Source of the DNA: Snodgrassella alvi wkB2
GTDB taxonomy: Bacteria; Pseudomonadota; Gammaproteobacteria; Burkholderiales; Neisseriaceae
Direction: 5' to 3'
NCBI RefSeq assembly: GCF_000600005.1
Contig: NZ_CP007446.1
Location: 1,700,894-1,764,893, forward strand
DNA length: 64,000 bases
The notes under the pieces are model-generated. The model ran no database searches, was not told the DNA's origin, and worked only from the letters and a program-made list of their open reading frames with translations. Numbering within the stretch: the stretch's first letter is position 1; each line of letters opens with the position of its first letter. Of the stretch, positions 20,301 to 27,259 are shown piece after piece. The position numbers were made by a program, and so were the translations under genes.

Positions 20301-20931
20301 CACCGGAAAAACCTATCAGGCATAATTCGTTTTCTACAAACACCTGCCGGACAAAATTAACAAAAATGCCGTATTTCTTCGGATAATGACGGTAATCTTC
20401 CTGGGTAAAAATCAAATCGCTACTGAGATTAATTGTGCCATGTAATTTTACAATCCGGGGGGAATGACAGCAGGCTAAATCCTCCTGTTTATTGACAATA
20501 TCATAGATAGGTTCATGTATATCTCTGGCCGCACGCTCCAGCAATGTATCCCAGTTTGTGGTTAATACTTCAGTCCAGGGTAAAGTTAATAACTGCTGAT
20601 AAAGCTCTGCCGGCTGCCATATTTCATCATCAATTTCATTTTTCAATAAATCATACAGTGTCTGCTTACCAAAGTAATCCTGATACATTTGTGCCAGACG
20701 TAAAGCATCTGTATGCTCCTCCTCTCCAAGTTCTTCAGCAATTTTTTTAGCCAAATTTGCCCAGATTGGCATTTTCTTATTGATATCCTGTGTTGTAGCA
20801 GCACTGCGGCTAAAACCCGCCCCAACCATAATGGCTACCCCATGACCATAATCTTCACTCTGCCACAATGCCTGTGCCAGCTTTTGAATTAAGGGATAAT
20901 CAGTTATTTTGGTAATATCTCTTTCGGTCAT
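17311..20931 (-). CDS. Large SIR2-domain protein, candidate defence-associated sirtuin (DSR-like NADase)
   Basis: 1206 residues. The N-terminal SIR2 domain (about 1-280) carries the NAD-binding GAGFSRSA (37-44), TTNWD (124-128), KLHG with the catalytic-type His164, and GFSGDDPN (207-214). The remaining 900 or so residues are helical and without a recognised domain, as in DSR1/DSR2 antiphage proteins, where the C-terminal part senses a phage protein and the SIR2 domain then depletes NAD. It is a single gene with no partner, facing left into a shared terminator, next to decayed genes. The 5' third has ordinary GC but the rest is extremely AT-rich. Defence function is inferred from architecture; a different NADase toxin role is possible. 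Confidence 0.85.
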   Translation of the reverse strand: MTERDITKITDYPLIQKLAQALWQSEDYGHGVAIMVGAGFSRSAATTQDINKKMPIWANLAKKIAEELGEEEHTDALRLAQMYQDYFGKQTLYDLLKNEIDDEIWQPAELYQQLLTLPWTEVLTTNWDTLLERAARDIHEPIYDIVNKQEDLACCHSPRIVKLHGTINLSSDLIFTQEDYRHYPKKYGIFVNFVRQVFVENELCLIGFSGDDPNFLQWIGWVRDNLQSNARRIYLVGALNLSSAKRKYLESLNVAPIDLFELVADIDNRDLKHKTAIELFLTQLSNLEVKKVWDWLPKQFDEIIKLYSRNQGEIKIDEALSALRKDRESYPEWIICPNPLRVYVEMQINKFWFFIPDIFKQQVNIRNQLLYELVWRYGIIFNFNINKNIRTILLEICEPDVNSGLSVKQHLEIALYLLKCTRFIKEDSDQQEIIDKTARILRENSRYWSEGLVELYYHQILVARDKLNYPLMEELVNTIQGVDPIWKLRKAFILSEIACYEESIGLIDEAYTELVLGYRNNRNSIFILSRLAWAHMLKSITDRVQHKHKTLIFSGSKYSQQNCNPYDIIDYLEAKLSESIKYKKQPTYVESFDSGKIIENSPTLKFNSVIEIPPAILFDNICNIVGLSIQWPNLIYIKKILIDMVNLVETNYWMKFFLLIKISDNSEFEQLEKIYNRITIAQLTYDEVDKIVKCCSEAVEYWKNKIIKEYGNNNKIEYLINYLSNFIKILARFQLRLSSEEAKKYYRLALDLYKNNWPFYMIFENSISDLLNYSLQSIPTKQHHELLTEALQFPINNKLLNPIIQHPGKRKADNQLDYAINELIKYINYSSRINLKIVDRILPLINNKFLYENEEKQLILNLYGKNPDYQDLLHHNNIFCPDFFLKIPPRKNIEQVYSLIIDMVFTVPPSDDLDFLEKLLIILLWQKKELKPDIKIIIEYFDYFTGWEYDEQQNKEKMLISVSEFVNLKKKIKLECIGCILYYLVQYFPKEYLNKDNFEKFYSFYIENNGFLEKYYTIRTFVPFVLNNSQLDKEVIDIIKMGLRSKNELVVCDAAKAILEWGNKLSDRIVIRPLINKLINHVESVKLVGIVNILPVINEMLNQGWLTNDDINILIENLPEIYNECDYRYITDNNTIEISLFPTIRARCVKLARDILKRSNQLNLDLQDILEEAKNDALPEVRFAETDEFYEQANPLKHINLLGHIH

Positions 20932-21299
20932 AGTCTGTCTCCCCTCTGAGAAATCAATTAATACATTGAGAAACCATGTTAAACATTTTCTGTTAAGCGA
21001 ATTTACTGCTAGTTCAGCAAAATAGCTGCTGTAAATTTCAAAACTGACTTAATCAAACAAACACGGCTTATCTATAGTGTAATCAGCATCAATAAAGTGT
21101 AATTTTACTCTAAAAAACACTGTTATAGCTGTCAATATCCCTATTCCGGCTGCTTGAATTTAACATGGGTTAGCAGAAGCTAAGAAATAATTTCCAGCTT
21201 GCATAAACAAGCTTAGTTTTAAAAAAATTAAGCGTAGTAATCAAACTGGCTATTAGTAAAAATCCTCGGTGTTATACTAAAATCCTGATTAACATCCGC
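20932..21299. other. Spacer upstream of the SIR2 gene
   Basis: 368 bp with stop codons in all frames I examined. It should contain the SIR2 gene promoter near 20940-21000. A short hairpin (AGCTTG at 21196-21201, CAAGCT at 21208-21213) is the only structure noticed. It may include further eroded sequence of the decarboxylase remnant that starts at 21300. Confidence 0.45.
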
Positions 21300-21723
21300 T
21301 TAAAAATCATCATTATAGTTAAATACTGCCTTATGCAATAATTTAAGCGACTGATGCTCTGGCAGTGTTAATCTTCTGCTGGTTTCCAGCTTAACTATAA
21401 TTTGATTTAATGTCTGGATTAATCGACCCATTTCTTGAATTAACGATGGCATGGGGCTGGTCATATGCCCTGGATACGTTCGGTTTGCTCAATGAGACCA
21501 AATAGGAATGATAGTATTTTTTACATTATCAATATAGGATTCGATACTTGCGGGCGTTTCAGGAATGATTAAAGTCGAAAAGATATTATCTGACTCTTCT
21601 CTGTTATAAGAGTTAGCCACATCTTTTTGCTCAGTAAATTTCCTAATACGCTAAATAATTTATTGCTGCAAATAAGTAACGGACGGTTCAAATAATTTTT
21701 TTGATAGAAAAATTTTGTTGATT
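21300..21723 (-). pseudogene. Remnant of a PLP-dependent (group II) decarboxylase, N-terminal part
   Basis: One reading frame on the minus strand, interrupted by three in-frame stops (TAA and TAG near 21651-21662, TGA near 21485), gives fragments including KKLFEPSVTYLQQ, SIESYIDNVKNTIIPIWSH and YPGHMTSPMPSLIQEMG, then LNQIIVKLETSRRLTLPEH. The GHMTS...LNQ.IVK.ETS pattern is the conserved N-terminal segment of aspartate/glutamate/diaminobutyrate-type PLP decarboxylases such as PanP. The PLP-lysine domain is missing. It follows the MFS transporter in the same direction, so both probably came from one operon; such pairs occur in siderophore and polyamine loci. Recognised from remembered motif wording only. 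Confidence 0.65.
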
Positions 21724-21769
21724 GAATGTAATCGTGTTACTTAATGTTTTAATAGCTATAGTGTTAATG

Positions 21770-23002
21770 CTAATCGGACTGATTTTGGACGACTCTGGTT
21801 GCCAAAAATGCGGCAAAAAAAGCGATCACAACAGAACCAGTGATTATGACAAAATATCCCCACTTTTGAGCAAAATAAAAACTTAAGGATGCAACGATTA
21901 AATCAAAGCCCCCCAAAATTGCCATCTGAGCATTGGCGGCTGTAGTCGGTGCTACACTACTGGCAGCATTATCCAAAATAATGGTATATAGGCAGGTACG
22001 AACAAACTGCAAACTAACAAAGTACGGGAAAAATGAAAAATAAACTAACAAGGCATTATTATGACCAAGCGAGATAGGGATAAATGACAATAAACAGCAA
22101 GCATAGAATATAATAGAAAACGACAAGCTTTGTTTCCGGGTCAATTTTCTAAGCTGACGAATACCAACGTAAATAGTTATCACCAAAATCATCGTACCGA
22201 ATAATTTTAGCAAAAGGGCAGTATTAGCTAACGACCAGCCGCTATCAAGCAGCGCTAGAGGCATCAGATTATAAGAGGGAGAAATGCCAAAAGGGATAAT
22301 AACCAGCAAAGCACACCAGCTTTTCTTTCCCTTCCAGACTGAAACAATATTCTTCCAATAATTTTTGTCAGTAGTCTCAGAAATACGACTGTTTTTACTG
22401 AACTTATACTCATTAAAAAACCATATTTGCCTCCATGGAAATGAAAATGCCAAAAACCCAGAGAGAAAAATTATGCAGACACTCCAGCTTGTGTAAGAAT
22501 ATAGCACCAACACAATGGCCCCACCAATAATATTGCCGTACATAAAACCGCTAACATCTAGACTAGCAATAAGACCTCTCTCATGCTCTTCAGAAATGTT
22601 GCTGGTTAAGTTTGCCAACGCCAAATCTTGCGTGAGGATAATAAATGAAAAAAATAAAATGGCCAACAAAACTAATAAATAATTATTAACCGGATCAATA
22701 AAAGCAATCGCAAATAAACCCAATATCATCAAAAATTGCGCAATCAACAGCCAGTTCCGATAATGGCCTGAAGATGTTTTTAAATATTTATCAATAAACG
22801 GCGCCCATAACACTTTAAAGCTAAGTGGCAAAGACATGAGTGGAATAAGGCTTAATTTATCCAGCGCAATACCTTTATTGCGTAAAATTAAAAACAAACC
22901 ACTAGCCAAAAATCCAGAGCCAATAATATACCTCGTGTAATATAAAGTAAAAAATAATTTCTGAATCTGTTTGGGGATGTTTTTGATCTCTTTATGGGAC
23001 AT
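21770..23002 (-). CDS. MFS transporter, AmpG / siderophore-transporter-like
   Basis: 410 residues with about 12 hydrophobic segments. The N-terminal pattern (IIGSGFLASGLFLILRNKG...FKVLWAPFIDKYLK) is typical of the AmpG/RhtX/FptX branch of MFS proteins, whose members carry muropeptides or ferric siderophores across the inner membrane. The reading frame is intact with a GAGG ribosome site 13 nt before the ATG. It is flanked by two decayed genes, a second MFS fragment upstream and a PLP decarboxylase fragment downstream, all in one direction, so it may be a surviving member of a broken operon. Substrate unknown. Confidence 0.8.
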   Translation of the reverse strand: MSHKEIKNIPKQIQKLFFTLYYTRYIIGSGFLASGLFLILRNKGIALDKLSLIPLMSLPLSFKVLWAPFIDKYLKTSSGHYRNWLLIAQFLMILGLFAIAFIDPVNNYLLVLLAILFFSFIILTQDLALANLTSNISEEHERGLIASLDVSGFMYGNIIGGAIVLVLYSYTSWSVCIIFLSGFLAFSFPWRQIWFFNEYKFSKNSRISETTDKNYWKNIVSVWKGKKSWCALLVIIPFGISPSYNLMPLALLDSGWSLANTALLLKLFGTMILVITIYVGIRQLRKLTRKQSLSFSIIFYACCLLSFIPISLGHNNALLVYFSFFPYFVSLQFVRTCLYTIILDNAASSVAPTTAANAQMAILGGFDLIVASLSFYFAQKWGYFVIITGSVVIAFFAAFLATRVVQNQSD

Positions 23003-23030
23003 TTTATTACAAACCTCAACGTGACAAAGA

Positions 23031-23253
23031 TTAATTATGTCCAGCGATTGCTATTTTTAATCCTGTAGAGAGCGGGATTAAGCATATCAATACCAGGATT
23101 GCTGAAAAAGTAAATGGGTAACCATCGCTATTTGGTAAGGGTTGATTAACCGTGAAGCAATACATACGGTTTGTACAAACTGGTCCTAATACAGCCCCAA
23201 AATTGGTAATAGACGATAGATGAACCCAACAGAAATAATATAGTACCTAATAA
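23031..23253 (-). pseudogene. C-terminal remnant of a second MFS transporter
   Basis: An open frame of 73 codons without a start lies between the epimerase stop and the intact MFS gene. It reads GTILFLLGSSSITNFGAVLGP, then a short loop, then GYPFTFSAILVLICLIPLSTGLK and a normal TAA stop. This is the usual pattern of the last two helices of an MFS exporter (N-F-G...G-P and Y-P-F-...-S-A). Helices 1-10 are absent, so it is a deletion relic. Its order, MFS then MFS then decarboxylase, resembles siderophore operons with two transporters. Confidence 0.6.
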
Positions 23254-23256
23254 TTA

Positions 23257-24267
23257 TTAAGAAATGTAATTATTTTCTTTGTACCAAGTGACAACATCTG
23301 TAAACGTTTCATCTAAAGGTCTAAATTGACAGCCTAATTCCTTAGCGCTCTTTTCATGACTAAAATGTGTGCGCTTGTATTCATTTCCGATCAAATTCAC
23401 GGACGAATAACTTAATAAAATAGGTTTACGTGTAAATACGTGATAAATTTCCTGCCCCATTGAAATAGCCTTTAATAACCATAAAGGGATAAGCTTAGTT
23501 GGCATTTTTACACCCGTGCTTTTTTCAAGTAATTTAAAAATATCCTTCATTTCCATATAACGCCCTGCTGCAAGATACTTTTCACCACTTCTACCTTTTT
23601 CTAAAGAAGCAATATGATGTTCTGCAACATCCCTAGCATCAACGACTGAAAAACTTGCAGGTAATACACCTGGCATTTTTCTAGCAACATAATCTAATAC
23701 TAATTGCCCAGATGAAGTTGGTCCCATATCAAAAGGACCGTACATCCAACCAGGTAATACAATGGTTATAAACATATCAGGATGATTACTTAAAAACTCT
23801 TTAACTTTTTCTTCTGCTAAAATTTTACTTTTATAATAATTATCACTACCCTCTACAGGGCGTTGCATGGTTTCATCAATTAACTCCTCTTCTTTACCAC
23901 ACAAAGTTGCAATAGATGAGGTATAAACTGCCTTACGGATTCCTGCTGCATAGGCTGCTTCTAATATTTGTTCTGTACCCTTTACGTTCGTATTAAAAAG
24001 TTCATCCCAATGCTTGCCACCTTTATAATTATCTCTAAAAAAAGCCGCACAATGAAATAAAGCATCACATCCTTTTAAATGCGCAGTAAAGCCTTTTATG
24101 TTTAACATATCTCCCTCAATTATCTCAACTAAAGGACTATGAAATTGCTTTTTAGCTTTTTCTACCGACCTTGCCAATACTTTTACTTTAATATTGCGAT
24201 CAATCAAAATTCTTACAATACTACTGCCTAATAATCCTGTTGCACCTGTTACAAACACTACATTCAT
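23257..24267 (-). CDS. NAD(P)-dependent epimerase/reductase (extended SDR)
   Basis: 336 residues, extended short-chain dehydrogenase fold: TGATGLLGSSIV nucleotide-binding glycine motif at 7-18, Ser/Thr in YTSSIATL near 115, and the catalytic NYYKSK (Tyr-x-x-x-Lys) near 145. The DALFHCAAFFRD segment and general layout are like dihydroflavonol-4-reductase-type oxidoreductases. The substrate cannot be read from sequence. It is divergent from a TetR regulator with a palindromic operator between them, so it is probably the regulated target, perhaps reducing an aldehyde or ketone. The AT-rich codon use matches the neighbouring accessory genes. Confidence 0.85.
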   Translation of the reverse strand: MNVVFVTGATGLLGSSIVRILIDRNIKVKVLARSVEKAKKQFHSPLVEIIEGDMLNIKGFTAHLKGCDALFHCAAFFRDNYKGGKHWDELFNTNVKGTEQILEAAYAAGIRKAVYTSSIATLCGKEEELIDETMQRPVEGSDNYYKSKILAEEKVKEFLSNHPDMFITIVLPGWMYGPFDMGPTSSGQLVLDYVARKMPGVLPASFSVVDARDVAEHHIASLEKGRSGEKYLAAGRYMEMKDIFKLLEKSTGVKMPTKLIPLWLLKAISMGQEIYHVFTRKPILLSYSSVNLIGNEYKRTHFSHEKSAKELGCQFRPLDETFTDVVTWYKENNYIS

Positions 24268-24326
24268 TTCTAAAATCCTTATTAAATAGCCCTAGTTCGG
24301 CACAAGTAAAATACCAGACAGAATTC

Positions 24327-24344
24327 AGATACCAATTGGTATCT
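24327..24344. promoter_or_regulatory. Palindromic TetR-type operator
   Basis: AGATACCAATTGGTATCT is an 18-bp perfect palindrome in the 205-bp spacer between the divergent reductase and TetR genes, 60 bp before the reductase start. Its length, symmetry and place are what a TetR-family dimer operator needs. Binding by the adjacent regulator is inferred. Confidence 0.75.
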
Positions 24345-24472
24345 CAAAAAATATATGTTATTCTAATCTTTTAGAAATGGCAATATTTATTAATCAAATA
24401 ATTTATCGTTTTTAAAACAGTTTTAAAGTGTATAAATATTTGGAATACATGAAGTAGCGAAGTACATAAAGT

Positions 24473-25078
24473 ATGCAAAGAAAAACGAGAGCACAGCAAC
24501 AGCAAGAAACTAAAGAAATGTTATTTGCAGCTGCAATAGAACAAATTATTAAATTTGGTTTTGATAAAACAAGCATCAACTCGATAAGTGAAGGCGCAGG
24601 TTTTTCAAAAGGTGCTTTCTTCTCAAATTTTAAAAACAAATACGATTTATTACTACAACTCACAGAAAAACTTAAATCAGAAGAAAGGTTAAGCTTAAAA
24701 TCAGCGCTTGCTATTGATAATGAAAATAATACCATCTCGATAAATGGATTAAACAGCTATGTTGATCAAATAAAAAATAACACCATTTGTGTTATTTTAG
24801 ACATAGAAATGCAGCTTATTGCCAGCAGAGATCAAAACTTCAAACAGTACTACAACCAACTGCAACGGGAAAACAATAAATCGCTAGGTGAAATCATATG
24901 CGCTGTTTTCAAATCAGAAGGAGTACAACCCTCTTTACCTAATGAATCTTTAGCTCAAATATTTATAGCCCTCACCGAAGGACTGATCTTACAAAATGCC
25001 AGCAATCCTGGTGAGCAAATTAAGCATGTACTTTACTCACTAATCGAAAAAGAAAAATATGCTATTAAAACTCTCTAA
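24473..25078 (+). CDS. TetR-family transcriptional regulator
   Basis: 201 residues. The N-terminal TetR DNA-binding domain is clear: QQQETKEMLFAAAIEQIIKFGFDKTSINSI then the recognition helix region GAGFSKGAFFSNFKNKYDLLLQL (residues 12-66). The C-terminal ligand domain is diverged as usual. It is transcribed away from the reductase gene and most likely represses it, and itself, through the 24327-24344 palindrome, released by an unknown small molecule. Confidence 0.92.
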   Translation: MQRKTRAQQQQETKEMLFAAAIEQIIKFGFDKTSINSISEGAGFSKGAFFSNFKNKYDLLLQLTEKLKSEERLSLKSALAIDNENNTISINGLNSYVDQIKNNTICVILDIEMQLIASRDQNFKQYYNQLQRENNKSLGEIICAVFKSEGVQPSLPNESLAQIFIALTEGLILQNASNPGEQIKHVLYSLIEKEKYAIKTL

Positions 25079-25135
25079 TATAGACACTAAAAGAGCATCG
25101 ATATTCCGTTGATATTTCCTTAAAGCATGTCATAT

Positions 25136-25255
25136 TTAAATCTTCACTACCATAGTGCCTTCAGTTACTCTGCGAATGGATAAGGTAAACTCATCATCAA
25201 TTCAATATGCGCCTGGAATTTTAACCGTAGATAGTTTTTTGATCGTTGTGAGCTC
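25136..25255 (-). pseudogene. Possible short coding remnant downstream of the ABC operon
   Basis: A minus-strand frame reads TIKKLSTVKIPGAY, an in-frame TGA, then IDDEFTLSIRRVTEGTMVVKI and a TAA. The phrases look protein-like and would be the C-terminus of a gene following the ABC transporter pair, but I cannot name the family. The remaining 423-bp region between the convergent TetR and ABC genes shows only stops. Low certainty. Confidence 0.25.
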
Positions 25256-25501
25256 TTACCTAGACGTTAATAAAAGAAGGAATACTCGGATAGATAAGAA
25301 ATAAACCAATCTGGTCTGAAAAACCATTATCAACAAACAAATAAACGATAAAGACAATGTCCTCTTTTGCATATCAAACTTACAATAAGGAATTTTCTAA
25401 AAATTTACTACCCAATTTCAAAGTCAATAAGCAAACGACTAAGAATATTGCAAAACATTAAGTTGTATAACTTCATAATTTGCAGAAGGTAGCAGATGAG
25501 G

Positions 25502-27259
25502 TTAATTTTGCTGGAGATGCCAAAACTCCTTATAAATCCCATTTTGTTGCAATAACTGCTGATGAGTACCACTTTCCACTATTTCGCCTTTATCAATTAC
25601 TACAATTTGCTTAGCTCCGATGATAGTTGAAAGCCGATGGGCAATAACTAATACTGTTTTCCCTTGTACGAGCTTATTAATCACCTTTTGCACTGCCAGT
25701 TCATTCTCAGTATCGAGAGCGGCAGTTGGCTCATCGAGGATAAGAATAGGTGCATTTTTCAAAATGGCTCTGGCAATAGAGATACGTTGCCTCTCCCCAC
25801 CAGAGAGACTTTTGCCAATATCATTCAGTTGTGTTTGATAACCGTCGCGAAAATTCTGGATAAATTCGTGGCAATTTGCCTGTTTACAAACTTCGATGAC
25901 TTCCTCGTCACTAGCGGATAATTTTGCCATTCTGATGTTATTAATAATGGTGTCCTGAAACAAATAAACATCCTGAAATACGACAGAGACTAGACTCATT
26001 AACTGCCTCTGAGACATATGTCGTATATCGATACCACCGATTTTAATACTGCCTGATATTACATCAGCAAACCGGAGAATAAGCTTGGTTATTGTAGTCT
26101 TACCGCAGCCACTGGCACCGACCAGAGCGGTTAATGCTTTTTCCGGAATATGAAGGGATATATTCTTAAGTACGTACTTGTCCTGACCCCGGTACGAAAA
26201 GTTAACTCTTTCAAATTCAATATTATAGTGATCAGGCATAATCTCTGCCTTTTTTTCAGGTAATGACGGTGCATTCAACAGTTCCTGCAATTTTTCATAC
26301 CCTATAACCAATGATTCAAGCATCGATGACATTTGTACAAAAAAGTTTAATACATCTGTGGAACGGGCAACGATTAATAACACGCAGGCTAGCAAGAGGT
26401 AAGAAATGGTTGCAGCATTCACCAAATACGCACCTAACGAGATGATAAGGATTAAACCAGCTTGAATCACGATGGTTATAATTAAATTAGGTTTTTCCCC
26501 TTTTTTCGTACCAATGCGCAGTATATTTGCCACATCTGTTGTCACCTTAACAAATTCTGTCATCTTTTCTTCGGTTTGGCCTGTCGATTTTAATACATCA
26601 AGTCCTTGTACAAACTCGACAGCTTCACCTTTTAATTTTGCATTGGCCTCTGCCAGAATGCTAAAACCTCTGCGATAGGCCTTCCTGCGCCACAGATAGA
26701 GTGGAATTGCCATTGGAAAAACCAAGAGCATCATCAAAGAAAGTTGCCAGCTGTAAAATAACAAGGCAATTGCAGCTGACAGTGGTATAACCACGCCGGT
26801 AATGATGATATTGAGTAGCATAAATGTAAATACTGCCGCTTCATTTACGCTTTGCATCATAAGGTGATTTATTTCGCCAGATCTAAACTGACTTAAATAA
26901 TCTAAGGAAATATTACGTAACTTATTGCCTAATTTTTCCCTTAGCTCGGTAACGGCTAAGGTCGAATAACCATCCGCATCATAGCGTTCACAAAGCACCT
27001 TAAAAATAAAACTACCTACCAGTAGAACAACGACAATAATTAAATGAGTGAGTGTTGCAGTAATATTTTTGGCTTCTAGCGCAGCAAATAAGGGGTATAG
27101 TAAAACCAGCGAAACGCCAAACAGACAAGAGGAAATCACAGTATAAATCAGACTGCGGATCAATATTTTCTTTTGCTTACCTGCCGCATTGATTAAGCCA
27201 GTATACGTTGTCAGCAATGATTTTGTTGTGCGTGTGTATGTATTAATATACTCTTTCAT
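25502..27259 (-). CDS. ABC transporter, fused membrane and ATPase domains (YbtP/YbtQ-like, second gene)
   Basis: 585 residues: six-helix exporter-type membrane domain (about 25-310), then an ATPase domain with GASGCGKTT (Walker A), LSGGERQRISIARA signature, LILDEPTAALD (Walker B) and AHRLS switch His. Its start overlaps the stop of the previous gene by one base, so both halves are made together and probably form a heterodimer. The QANCHEFI segment before the signature and the pairing are like the siderophore importers YbtPQ and IrtAB, which use an exporter fold for import. Iron-siderophore transport is inferred; lipid or drug export is the alternative. Confidence 0.87.
   Translation of the reverse strand: MKEYINTYTRTTKSLLTTYTGLINAAGKQKKILIRSLIYTVISSCLFGVSLVLLYPLFAALEAKNITATLTHLIIVVVLLVGSFIFKVLCERYDADGYSTLAVTELREKLGNKLRNISLDYLSQFRSGEINHLMMQSVNEAAVFTFMLLNIIITGVVIPLSAAIALLFYSWQLSLMMLLVFPMAIPLYLWRRKAYRRGFSILAEANAKLKGEAVEFVQGLDVLKSTGQTEEKMTEFVKVTTDVANILRIGTKKGEKPNLIITIVIQAGLILIISLGAYLVNAATISYLLLACVLLIVARSTDVLNFFVQMSSMLESLVIGYEKLQELLNAPSLPEKKAEIMPDHYNIEFERVNFSYRGQDKYVLKNISLHIPEKALTALVGASGCGKTTITKLILRFADVISGSIKIGGIDIRHMSQRQLMSLVSVVFQDVYLFQDTIINNIRMAKLSASDEEVIEVCKQANCHEFIQNFRDGYQTQLNDIGKSLSGGERQRISIARAILKNAPILILDEPTAALDTENELAVQKVINKLVQGKTVLVIAHRLSTIIGAKQIVVIDKGEIVESGTHQQLLQQNGIYKEFWHLQQN

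Noticed and set aside
23169-23180. 12-bp palindrome GTTTGTACAAAC as an operator
   Set aside because: It lies inside the MFS remnant, where it reads as ordinary codons (V-C-T-N), far from a live promoter.
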